NCBI GenBank assembly: GCA_949357655.1
Contig: CASHTG010000015.1
Coordinates: 3,038,001 to 3,102,000, forward strand
DNA length: 64,000 nucleotides
Reading direction: 5' to 3'
Origin: Parascedosporium putredinis
Taxonomy: Eukaryota; Ascomycota; Sordariomycetes; Microascales; Microascaceae
The position numbers were made by a program, and so were the translations under genes. The notes beneath the pieces are model-generated. The model was given only the letters and a program-made list of their open reading frames with translations. It did no database searches and was not told the origin of the DNA. Positions 1 through 11,240 of this stretch are shown here, piece after piece. Within the stretch, counting starts at the first letter, position 1; each line of letters starts with the position of its first letter.

Positions 1-114
1 GAGCATGGAAAACCAGCGAGCTTTTGGTTCTCTAAGAAGCCGTCCCGGTCGGGACCTAGCATCTCTGGCTCGCCCATTTTGACCAACCTCACCACCGACC
101 CCTCGAACAACTAA
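1..114 (+). CDS. C-terminal end of an unidentified protein (5' part outside window)
   Basis: Frame 1 is open from the first base of the window and ends at TAA (112-114), giving 37 codons. The composition (Ser/Pro/Lys-rich, ending in a Thr/Asn-rich tail) looks like a disordered C-terminus. Most of it is ordinary sense codons rather than low-complexity DNA. It would be convergent with APC2, which ends at 928. The fragment is too short to identify, and it could be a chance open frame. A further exon boundary inside it cannot be excluded. Confidence 0.4.
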   Translation, partial: EHGKPASFWFSKKPSRSGPSISGSPILTNLTTDPSNN

Positions 115-927
115 CTTTAACCCCATCCTTGTATTAAAAGCATCTTCCGCCCACTCGCCGGTACCGAGACTCTTCACATTCAGGGCCAGGCAAGCCATCA
201 AAGGTAGTGGATCCTGGCGTGTGTCCCTCTCCCTCTGCTATTCCGGTGCCTCTCTCCCATCCCGATTATCTGGCCCTTTCCTGTTTTTTTTTTTTTTTTT
301 TTTTCGCCTTCTTTTCCCCCTTGCTTCTTTTCCCTTACTTTGACCGCGCCTTGTCTATCTAGAAGAGGCAAACGTAGTCACACCTCTAGAGTGTAGTCAC
401 CCGAGAGACCTTCACGTCAGATGATGCATGCTGGGTGCCCGCTCCGAGAGTCGAAATACGGCGTGACAAGAAATCTCCCTTGCTAACCCCGCTTACGTAC
501 CAAGATGGAGATGGCCAAGACCTGACCTCTTCCATGCCTAGTTGGGACAAGGTGAGACAAGGTTGTAATGCAAAATGGAGAAGGAGTGCAAAACGTAGAC
601 TCAAAGGGATCAATATTGATGGCAAAACACCATACGAGGAGTAGTATGAAGTCATCAAAGGCCACAGGCTAGACCTCTTCCTTCGTACACAAACCCGAAT
701 CTCTTTCACCAAGCCAAGGTAGTCTCTATCCGGGTCATGGCCGTTTTCGGACACGCGGAGAATCTCATGCGATATCACAGCTGAATACCATAGTCTATCG
801 GAATATCATAACTCATAACCATCATGGCAAGCCTTTCCTTCAGCCCACCTTCGTCCAAAGCATAACCCTACACACGAGGTGGCTGCAAGCCCCGTAGCCC
901 CGAACCCGTAGAGCGATGCCCGCCTCT
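115..927. other. Intergenic region between the left partial gene and APC2
   Basis: I see no supported gene here. It holds a 21-base poly-T tract at 284-304 in a pyrimidine-rich stretch. A 130-codon open frame on the minus strand (386-778) shows no recognisable domain. The region lies between two convergent 3' ends, so it is probably 3' UTR and terminator sequence. Confidence 0.6.
284..304. repeat. poly-T tract (21 nt)
   Basis: An uninterrupted run of T. Its length should be treated as uncertain because homopolymers elsewhere in the window appear mis-sized. Confidence 0.9.
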
Positions 928-3582
928 TCACTTCTTGACCAACTTGTATTTGCCCCCACAAGCTCCAGATCGCCTTCCTCCACCTTGTCTCCCAGAAACT
1001 CGACGAGCTGCTCACTGCTCCATGGGAACCCATCGGCGATGAGCATCTTGAGCATCATGGCAATTTGCGCCGCCGGCATCACGGCAGCCGAATTCGTAAG
1101 CATAGACTTGATAAATTGCCAGTAAATTTGACGCTGCTGCATCTCCTTGGCGTTGATGGCGCGGTCGGGCTTCCGAGCTGGTGCCGCTGGACCGGGCTTT
1201 CGAACCGGTGTCGCTGGACCAGGCTTGGTCGGTGATTTCGGCTGGTCGCCCCTCGCAGTCGTCTCCGCCGGCCCGCTACCTTCCGCCTCTAGGGTCTCCA
1301 GGACCACGTAGCCGCCGCTGCCGTCGACACGAAGCACACGCTTGTCCATCCAGAAAGCGAGGGACTCCTCGATAAGGTCGCTGTCCATTTGCAGCTGCTC
1401 TTCGAGGTCTTCGACCGTTTTCCGAGCAGGGGAACTCGAGCCGGAGCCGCCGGTTCCCTCATCACCAAACGCGTAGATGACTGCGGCTTGGTACGTCTTG
1501 CAGTCAACTTGGACTTGTCTATCTTGGAGCTCCAGCTCTACCGTGGCGGTGCCCATGTTGTCAATCCAGGTGAGCTTTCGCAACGACTTTAGGCCTTCAA
1601 ACTCAGCAGCGTACCGCTTTTGCGCCTCCGTGACGGGTCTCGGAACCAAAAAGTGCTCTCGGGGAAGCGTGGGCCAAAACAGGCGCGAGAGGATCTTGGC
1701 GTGGTAGTCCGGTAGGTACAGCGCCTCACCCGGGCCGGCGGGGCCAGCCGTCGTAGACTTGGCGATGGCGGCGTCAACCCGTCTTGAGTCGCCAATGTCC
1801 TTCAGCATGACGTCGCAGTTTTGGAGCGCGCTCTCGCCAAAGCGCTTCTTGAGAAGATGGAGGACGGCGATCTCTTGGGAAAACGGAGGCTCTTGGGACA
1901 GGAGGCTCTCCGCCATGATGCGCTGGAACTCCTTGATGAAGATGTCTGGCGCGCCGAGGGCGCCGATGAGGGTTCCGACGACGTCCTCCGACTTGGGACG
2001 TTTGTAGTTTACCGCTGCGTCGACGGGGACGGGGAGCCACTCCATGTCGTCCCAGTCTAGTTCCTCCTCTTCGATATTGGTGCGCCGGCTCTGCGAGGGT
2101 CGTTCAAGAGGCGGGCGAGTTCGACGAGCTTGCCCTCGGCGAGCTCCTCGCTTTCCTTGCCGGGATCGGAGAGGAGGCCCGTCACCACAATGCGGATAGC
2201 GTCGGTGCGCTGGCATAGGTAGAGCTGTAGCGAGTGGACAACCCTGTCGAGGAGGACTTTGGAGTGGTCGAGAGCGTGAAAGGTGCGAATCATTGAGATG
2301 TAGACCTGTAATATCTTGAGCGTCGAGCAGCCCGGGTGGAGAAGGCGCCGCTGGAGAGCATCGGAAAAGGTATCGGTGAGCTGCAATCGCCTTTGCGGAG
2401 TGGTAATTGTGACGCGTAGATCTTCCAAACCGTCCATGCTATTGGGCCAGCTCAAGACAATATCGTAAAGCTCCCGGGTACGCAACGTGGCCAGCCGCCC
2501 GAGGGCAACGTCCTTCCACTTGGCCACGTCAGACCAAGGCACCTGTCCCTCTCCCAACCTCCCCAGCACCTCGACAGCGAGGCGCGAGAACTGGTTCTCC
2601 ACCCAACCGCGCAGGTGATCCGTGCAGTACGAGCCACCGCCCGGCTCGCCGTGAATCGACCGCCGAAACGATTTAGCCTTCCCAAAGGACCACCGGCCCG
2701 CGTACGATGCGGTGACAAAGTCCCCCATCGCAGCGTCCATGAGCTCGGCGAAGAGCACCTGGAAGCGCTCTCCCGCGAGCCCGACCTTGTGCAGGGACTC
2801 GACCATGCCGACAAGCTCCGACCGCGCGGCCGACGCGTCCGATTCCGCCAGCTTGGCCCCGCCCCTCGTGGGGACGCCGAGCGAGGTGCGGATTTGGTGT
2901 CGTAGGACAGCCCTGAGGGCGGCGAGCAGGCTCGGCGTCATGGAGTTCCCAATCATGGAGTGGAGATCGTGGCGGAACCTACGCATGGCCGCGACAGAGC
3001 GCTCTTCGTCTAGGCCGCGAAGGACGAGATGCAGGCCATACAGGTACTGGCGATGGGCCGCCTCGAGCGTGTGCATGCTCCCCAGCAGCACCTGGGCGTG
3101 GTTCGAATTCCCGCCGCAGGCCGAAAGCATGGGCAGGGCGTGCTGTATAAAGTGGTGCCTGACCTGCTGCGCATGCCAAAGCAAGATGTCCTCCGTGTGG
3201 GAGGCGTTGGGGGTGAACTTTCGGGGCGGAGGACGACGCCGAGCGCCTCGTAGAAGGCTTGGTCGTCATCCTGGGACTCGCGCGCCAGGGGGCCGAACGA
3301 GTCCTCGGCGGCGACGGAGGCCGGAAGCTGAATCTTGGACGTGACCGTGTGCCATGCGCGGTCCCATCGGACTTGGTCGTCGGCGTAACTAGACACATCC
3401 CCGGCGGCGGATGCTTGCGGCCGGGGCTGGGCGGGGACGCCGGCCGTGGGTAACACCCCAAAGGGCTGGCCCTCTTCGGCGAACCTCACAGAGGGGGTGG
3501 AGTAAGGCGTCGGTTGGGATACATCGGCATGGAAAACAGACTTAAATACGGCTTGCTTCCTCGCCGTCAAGGTTGGTGCCAT
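928..3582 (-). CDS. apc2: APC2, cullin-like subunit of the anaphase-promoting complex (three one-base frame breaks)
   Basis: This is the scaffold of the APC/C ubiquitin ligase, which with the RING subunit Apc11 marks securin and mitotic cyclins for degradation. The product is about 885 residues, a usual length for fungal APC2, with no intron seen. The cullin repeat region contains LLHPGCSTLKILQVYISMIR. The cullin-homology region contains ILSRLFWPTLPREHFLVP followed by an LRKLTWIDNMGTATVEL stretch. The C-terminus is the APC2 winged helix, ending ELVGGKYKLVKK and TGA (928-930). ATG at 3582 is the first in-frame ATG. The frame changes by one missing base near 3223-3226 (C4 on the coding strand), near 2087 and at 953-957 (G5 on the coding strand). 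Without the last correction the frame would run on to 840. APC2 is essential in studied fungi, so I read the breaks as sequence errors, not decay. Confidence 0.93.
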
Positions 3583-6500
3583 CTTTGCCCACAAAAGCTC
3601 AACGCGGGGATTTTTGATTTGGGCGTGACGGCGCGTCGTGCGGTTCGTTTCACCTCGCCCGCGCGGGGAGCATAACCGGTGGTAGCAAATTTCAATGATG
3701 ATGGGGGTTTTTCTTTTTGCTCCCTCTTCTCTCCCTTTTCAGAAATCACTAAGCACTCGAATTCGCTGGAGGATGCGCGTTAGTTGATAGTCGCCTCACG
3801 CAGGAGCTTGAAGCCTTGGTGCTTGTTTACGCTTTCAGTTCTTGCAATCCTGGTCTACAGTGTCCGCTAGAGCGTGAGGAACGAGCGCGTTTAACCAACA
3901 AATCGAGCAACTGTTGGCGCATGGGGCGCCTAACTTTAGGCGCGCTGGAATAGAAAACAGTGCGAATATCGTATTCCGACTGGTGAGCGAAACCCAGACA
4001 CGGCGATAAATCCCTAACTCATCGAGATTCAATTATTATCAATCAACAATACATCTATTGTAATACATAATGACCAACATATGTCACATTGGAGGGAATG
4101 AACCCTTCCCCGCATTCTAAATCTGAAGACATCGCCTGGGAGGCAATTGATCCCCGACCGTAATTGATCTGCGTAAGAACATTGAGGGATCGAAGAGGCC
4201 GTCCTTGGATGCTACCCCCACTACATCGCCCTTCAACTTCGAGTTAGAGGTCGTGAGGACATATTTCATATCCGCCCGGATATGAAACTTTAGGTGCAGA
4301 CGGGAGGGCAAATATCACATGTAGAAGACGCGACTTCGCGAGACTTGACCGAATTCGCCCGGGTTAAGAAGAGGGGCTAAGTAAAACTGACTAGACGACC
4401 TCCGCCATCGCCTATGTTTGTGTCTGCAACGATATTTGAGTATGAAATTTTGGCCCGTGCCGTTCTTTCTCCTCGCTCGATTTTTCGTCAAACCAATGTC
4501 TTCGGCAATGATGGGCGTGGGCCTGCGCCACACTGTTGCTCGAAAGCGGAGATGATGAACGAACTAGGCATCCGAGTGTCCGAATGAGATATCAAAGAAG
4601 ATGAAAAATAAAAATAAAACCCGGAGACAAAGTTCAATGTCGTGGGCACTTTTGCAACATGCGGCATGTGACAAATTCCTCCACTTCTGCCTGCCCTTCC
4701 CGTCGTCGCCGGGCGGGGACCAAGGCGCAGCTCCTTCGTTCAGGTATAGTACTACTATACATTCCCGTCCGAACACAGATAGATTGCCCACAGCCCGCCT
4801 CGCTCTGAGCTGTGGTCGTGGGAATTTTGGGGTGACAGCGAAGTCACGCTGTAACCAGCTGTATGTACGTCGGCCGACGAACCACCCCCACCCCTCTCTA
4901 TCCAACCCCCTCGGCGAGATGTCCGACCCGCATCCCCGCGCCATCTACCGTGGACACGGGACGGGGCCGGATGATGCGCGCTGGGAATCTTTTATAAGCT
5001 GGGATGCGGGCGGCCAACCGCTATCGTTCGCGGCGGAACGAGTAGTCAGGTGTTCCTTGGTCGTCCACTAGCTGTCCTAGCCTGCGAAGGGCCCCGGGTC
5101 TTCTTTTTCCTCGCCTCGCTCGACCAATATCCCTTGCTATCAATGCAGGGAGTCATGTGTGCGCAATCATAGATTGTGAAGGCCAGTCTTTTGCGTCTAT
5201 ATCAAACTAGGCCCGGGCCCGAGCCTTTTTCACTCTCCATCACGTGTAGCCCTACATATAGGTGACGCGTAGGTTAAAGTGGCCATATCTCCTTGTCATA
5301 TCAGGAGGAAAGCTTGCTGAGGTTTACGGACGCATTCAAAGAGGTATCTGGGGCGAACAGAGTAAGGCTGCGTCGCCTCGTCACCATCGATCCTACCACA
5401 CTTCATCTCTCGCCTTGAGGAGGTGGGGAGGGGTGTGCATCGGAAGCGCAAATCCCTCGCGCGCCCCTCGCTTGCCTCGAGAAAAAGCCGTCAGCTGGTG
5501 CCCCCGGCCTAGCATCTTAGCTCTGCCATTTGTCATGCTCCTCTCCACCGAGAATGGCGATGAAAGGATGCCAATGTAACGACTAGGCTGTTTGAAGCCA
5601 GCATTTCGTTTCGTGACACACCTCCGTCCATGTAATTGTTTTTTATCATTTATTCACGTCATCTCGAGGTCACTTCCTTCTCATTCGCATGTCCCCTCTC
5701 CTTGGGGGAAAAGAAGAATCCCCAACTCCTCAGCGGGGCGGGTGTGGATGTCCGCAAGCGGCGAGGCGGAGGGAGGCGGAGGGGGAGAGAGAAGTCATTG
5801 TGCATCCCGGGTGCAGGCTCGTGTGCATGAAACATTTGCCTACGAAACAGAGCAATTTCCGTTTCTGTCCATCCCGCTTCCCTGGCAGCAGGGCTGAGTT
5901 GGAACCAAGCAAGGCTTGTTTCGGGAAAAACGGAGTTAAGACCTGGAGATTCCAGAAGGGACCCATCCCTCATCGGAGGGGCGCTAGTGTATTACTTGTA
6001 CGTTCAGGGTCGGTTCGGATCAACCTGTTTTTCCCCTCTGCTTGTTCTGGCGCCAAGGCCTTGGATTTCCCGAGGCACCGACACTCCGCGCTAGGGTGAA
6101 GGGTGAAGAGGGGGAATCCACGTCGATTTCTAGTGATGCTTTGGTGGCACCCAGAGCCGGCGGAGATTAAGGCCAGTCTGGGCTTTTGAGGGGCCCTTGA
6201 CTGTTGATTCCACCGACATATGACCGTTTGTCTGTTCGCCAGGGTTGGGTGGAATACGATGGCAGCCCTGATGCCTTGAGGATATTGGGCAAGGGAGGCG
6301 GGGAACAGCTTGCACCAGCGCTAGAATTTGCTCACCCCGGCCCCCTCCCCAAATTTCTCTTCCCCAAACACCATGACGCCACAGACCTGGGATACGTTTT
6401 TATTTCGCTCACTTCGCAGGGGATAGGGAGATGAGGCTGTTAGTCTTCAATACTTCCGGACCCGACGACATAATACTTGATGCACAGAGCCCGAGCCGAT

Positions 6501-9500
6501 GGCTCGATCCCCAATGCACGGATGTCGCGGGTCGTTGAGCTGTGTGGATGAATCAAGGTTGGCGTCAACCTCGTTCATGCAGTCGTACCTCAGTAATGGC
6601 CACTTGACGATTTACTTGTTGGCAACTAGGACGATCTGCATTCCACGAGAATTGGCCTGCTGCTAATCGTCCCGAAATTTTACCTCGCCGCGTTGTGACT
6701 TCCAAGTTGCCGAATGATGTATACACCCGTGCACGAGCACGAGCACCAGCACATCTATTGATGATGTACATGTATATCCACCTCGAAAGTGGTTTGAGGA
6801 CGAGGTCCTTTTGGGGGATGACATCTCAAATATTGTACCAGTATTGATGTAGTGGGGACACTATCAAGGTGCACGGGACGATATTTTAAGCATCAGCGGA
6901 TGTCACTGTACTACCGAGCCTAGAGTTTTCAAGCCAACCTCTAGAGTTGACTGAACGGATGTGACGAGACCTCTAGGCTGGGGTTCGGTGCAAGAGACGG
7001 AGATATATCCATATGTATAGGAGCGAAGAAGGCTGAGAAGAGCCTCCGAAGAGAATAGGGGAAAAAAGGAGACGCACCCGAACACTTCTCGATATTTTGG
7101 TGTTGATCAAATACATTGTGCTCTTCCCCTTCCACAAATGCCAGCCGAGCCGCGCTCCTTTCAGAGGAAGCCGAGAGCTTGGCGAGGCGGATAACCTTGC
7201 GACTTTTGGTTCGGGTATTGGATTTGCGGTCTAGCCTCTGGCTCGATAAAAACTTGGCTTCGGAAATTACTGCGTTCTAAACTTAGAACTGCTTTGTCAG
7301 TTTAGGCGGTCCGAACGGTTGGCTTCATAAGCCGCCGATAATATTCATGGTAATTGACCTGATTAATACCACACACCCCACAGGTGCATGATGGAAAACG
7401 AGTGCTCTCTCGCTTGGGTCGACGAGGACTTTGGGATGAGATGTGGCGATGGTGGCATTGGCCAGAGCAAGAGGGAAAGGGCCAAGTCCGACTGCAGATC
7501 AAGCGAAACACTGGTAAGGGCGTCCGTCGGCTCTATCCTTGAATGCCGGAATCAAGGCCTTGAAAGCGTTGGGTTTTCTCCCGCAGGAGATGCCTGCCAG
7601 GCAGGCAACTCAAGCTCGATGACAAGACGAGCGGCCATTGCCCTTGCCGCCAAGGGAACCTTTGTCAAATCTGCCCCTGCGCTAGGACAGCACTCTCTGC
7701 AATCAAAACCAACAGAGAGTACATTGCAATAAACGCGCACGACAAAAAAGGGACATAGGCAATGAGGGTGTGGGGAGAAGCTCCAAGCTCTGTTTGAAGC
7801 CCTTGTCGCCAGAGGAATGGAAAGGGAAGGAACATGTCTGCCCGCCCGCCACGGCCAACCTCGTCTGTGTAGCAAACAGAGTCCTGCCACATGGACATGG
7901 ACTGCGCGATGGGCAGCACACGGAGAGCTGACAGCCTTGCATGCATGTCACTTTGACGTCCACCTCCACCCCTCGAGTGAAGGCCCGGACGATGACGATG
8001 TTTCCGGTTCGATACCCGAGGTTCATATTCAGTACGCAGACCTGTTGCTCACTGGTGAGGGTGAGGCCCTGCCGGAATGCAGAGGTGATTCGTCCACCTT
8101 ATCGTATATCTGAGAACACGACTCGCGACACACAAGGTTCCCGCCCTCTCAAGTACGGTACGTGCATCTGACGAGAGCCAACGAAGCGATTGTTTGTTCT
8201 TGACAAATCATGGCCGCCCTTTTTGCGAACACTATTCTTGGTTCTGGGCTTGACCGATAAGCCCCCAGCCCTTTCGTGCACGCCTTGGTGTTCGCAACCC
8301 CCAGTGTCGGGTACTCATTACCTATTTGGGAACAAACGCCGTTAGCTCTCGGCACAGAAGGGCCACCTCTAGCATCGCTTAACGCAGGAGGAGTATGCCG
8401 CCGCGCAAGTCAACTCTTTTGTTGTCTTCCGTTACCCCTCCCCGTCTTCCTGCCCCCTTTTCGAAGCGAATGATGACAATAAGATGAGAAGGGTTGATGA
8501 GTTCGCAACTTGTTGATCATCCAGCGATGGGTCCTCATTCGATGTCGTCGCTGATTCGTCCCCTGCCTGGCTGCCTGCCTGTTTGAACGGAAGAGCCTAA
8601 GATGTGGCACCAACAATCACAACGACATGCATCAAGATTCCAGCACGACGTGCTTTTGTCCCCCTTTTTTTCCTTTCTTCTTTCTTAATGTCTTGATTAA
8701 TGATGCGCTATATCTCCAAGGCCAAGATCGGGTTATGCACATCGTTAACAGGGCGAGACAGCTGACCTGAGAAGGCGAGAAGGGGTTAAAACGGGGGCGT
8801 GTGCTTTCTCTCCCATAGCGTGGAAACAGTGGATGGATTGGATGTAGCCGAAGTGTACGTCAATCCGTCAACCAGAAATGCGGATCCATGGATGGTTGGA
8901 TGTGCCTACATGTAGCTCACCTTTATCTCCCCAATTATAAGTATCGCGGTGTATTAAAAGTGGCTGAGAGATCGGGATGGCTGCATCGGTAGTTTGATTA
9001 ATCATTCGGAAGCCAAAAGGTCGAACCGGGTCCGACACGCGTTTTCGTGGCGAAGAGTCGTGAAGGCCGACAACCGTAGAGTATGTGCGTGGTTCGATTG
9101 AGGAGTGTGATGCGTGCTCGTATGCGCGTGCAGGCATCATCCTCTCCCGCCAGGACGCGGCCTGCGTTCACTGCAGCTCCGGTTATTAGTCCTGGCCCCC
9201 AACTTTTCCACCTTGAAAATGGAACATGTCCACGGAATGGACGTGTTGACATGGCTGGTGCCGGGGTTAATTCTCGCGTAGCTCCTCTTCTGAGAGCGAG
9301 CTCTCAACAACGCGCACCTATAGCCTACGAAGCACACGTAGTGGATGAGTTGCTATCAAGTAAAATGTCGGCGCATGTTCCCACGGAACCCGAAGAACCT
9401 ACCATGGATGGATCAGAAGGTTGGCGCGGCGGCAGTCCTCCTCTTCCGGGCCCGAGAAGCACTCTCTCCAGACCGCTCATATTAAGTGATAGCTGGTTGC

Positions 9501-9780
9501 GCAAGAATCCTTCCCGTCCCTTCACTCCATGCGCTGCCAGTTCTAAAACTTCACATTGCGCGGGTGCTTGCCTGTCCCCGCGGGCAGCAAGCCAATCGCT
9601 TTTCCCTGGAACAACCTGCCATCCACGAATTGCATTACCCCGTGCCCCCCTCCCCCTTTTCCTCTTCATTTTTGTGTTTCCCCTTGTAATACAGCAAGTT
9701 ACGACAAGTATTCAGTATTCAGTATCCAGTTGATCGCGAAAACCAAATACCCACGGCACGGGCCCCTGTCGCTCAACACG
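3583..9780. other. Gene-poor region downstream of the zinc-finger gene, part 1
   Basis: I find no open frame with a recognisable domain on either strand. The longest frames (about 100-215 codons, for example 4601-5071 and 9083-9733 on +) have composition typical of chance frames in roughly 50% GC DNA. The part next to 3582 is the APC2 promoter side. Even with the one-base errors seen elsewhere, a conserved gene should have left recognisable fragments, and none are visible. Confidence 0.55.
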
Positions 9781-11240
9781 GCACATATGCTTATTCTTAA
9801 TTTTTTTTTTTTTTTTTTTTTTTAATTTTTCGCAGCCACATCTGGCAGGACTTTGGCTCAAGATGAAACTTGGCCAATCGCTCAATGCAGAATCTGAGCG
9901 TGTGTGCGTGTGTGCGCGTGTACATATATCCATGCATATGAGTGAGAGCGTGAGAGCGTGTGATACTGTAGAGCTGATTGTGGCCAGAGATTTAGGATGA
10001 TGGTTTGACGACTGCCGGGGCTCGGCTGGGGGCCAACGTGAGGGGCCAAAAGCTATATCCGGCGAGGCAGACAAGGCGATCACCCTTTTAGCTTCGCTCC
10101 ACGACTCGAGTACCAAGGCTCTGCCCTATCCTACCCCCGGCAGGTTCGCGCTGTGTCCACGCCCCTCCATTTCGATTGACGGTACATGGTACCTCGGCTT
10201 CTACGCGCTAATCCCACGCCCTCATGTGTCTGCAGCTCTCGCCCCCACTTTGTAGGCAAGCCCCAGTCACAGCACCAAGCCATTGATTTGGACGACGACC
10301 AGTCGGGTTGATCGGACAAGCGGTCCCTGTTAGCTCCAAACTAGAAGGATCTATCGTCTGGGGATGGAAGCCAGACCGCGCGGGAGTTGGAGACACTGAC
10401 CTCGTTGCTCATTTCCACTGTTTATTTTCTCCGTCTAATAAGGCTAGGGAGGACATTGGAAAGGAATGAAGAAGAAGAAGAAAAAAGAAAAGAGCCAACA
10501 TTGAAGGGAAGGGAAGGCGACCGTCGTCATTCCTCCACTCCGCTAGTGTATTGCTGCCTCTAACCTTCTGTTTTCAGCTCCCGTCTTGGCCAGGCCCCTC
10601 TTTCGTCCACTTCCGCGTCTTTCCCCGAAGACCCCATGCTTCTGTCACGTAATGTACTTCGATATCAGCTGAATGGCCGGTCCAAACCATACTTTTTTCC
10701 TTTCTTTTTCCTTCCCGAGCTCGGATGGGCCGCTGCTTTAAATCAGGCCGACCCATCATCTTTACATGGGCACCCCTAAGACATTGATTGGCGCTTCCCC
10801 GGTGCCCAGCTTTTAGCTGCTCTCAAAACATATGTACAAAGTAGTGATACACAGGCCCATTGCACTTGTCGGACATCAGCGATGACGAAAGGGGTCGTCC
10901 TGCAGAAGCAGGCTGCGCAGATGCAGAGACGACAGAAGGCTCTCGCATGTCTAATTGCCACCTCCAAGTACATGGAGAGCCTGGGACAGAAACCAAATGT
11001 GGAAGAGGACGTAGCTAAACACGGTAAACCTAAGCGCCGCACATGGGGCCTCGGCGATGTAAAACACACACACGCATAACAAAAGATCAAATCGAGCTTT
11101 TTTTCCTCTTTTTTTCTTTTTCCTTTTGGGGGCGGGAGGGGTTTGGAGCGTGGGTTTTGCTACTAGTTTCCTTTTTCTTTCTTCTGTTCTGCCGTTCTTC
11201 TTTCTTCTCTTATCCCAAGTACAAGTCATAGAATCTTGCT
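9781..11240. other. Gene-poor region, part 2: simple-sequence tracts
   Basis: This stretch has an uninterrupted T23 run at 9801-9823, a GT/GC-alternating patch near 9896-9925, a polypurine patch at about 10448-10512 (GAA-rich) and a pyrimidine-rich patch at about 11096-11215. I see no gene. The strong strand asymmetry is the only structure. Confidence 0.6.
9801..9823. repeat. poly-T tract (23 nt)
   Basis: An uninterrupted T run inside the gene-poor region. The true length is uncertain. Confidence 0.9.

Noticed and set aside
3100..3120. Possible tRNA B box (GGTTCGAATTCC)
   Set aside because: It lies inside conserved APC2 coding sequence, and no cloverleaf forms around it.
928..3582. APC2 and the other broken genes as pseudogenes
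   Set aside because: All breaks are single bases, mostly in C/G runs. Catalytic and conserved residues are intact, and essential single-copy functions are affected together, which fits sequencing error better.
8005..8030. Possible tRNA B box (GGTTCGATACC)
   Set aside because: The T stem has a mismatch, and no matching acceptor stem, D arm or anticodon arm can be drawn at the right distances.
9083..9733. 216-codon + strand frame
   Set aside because: It lacks any domain, is Arg/Ser/Pro-rich as expected of chance frames, and is overlapped by equally long frames on the other strand.
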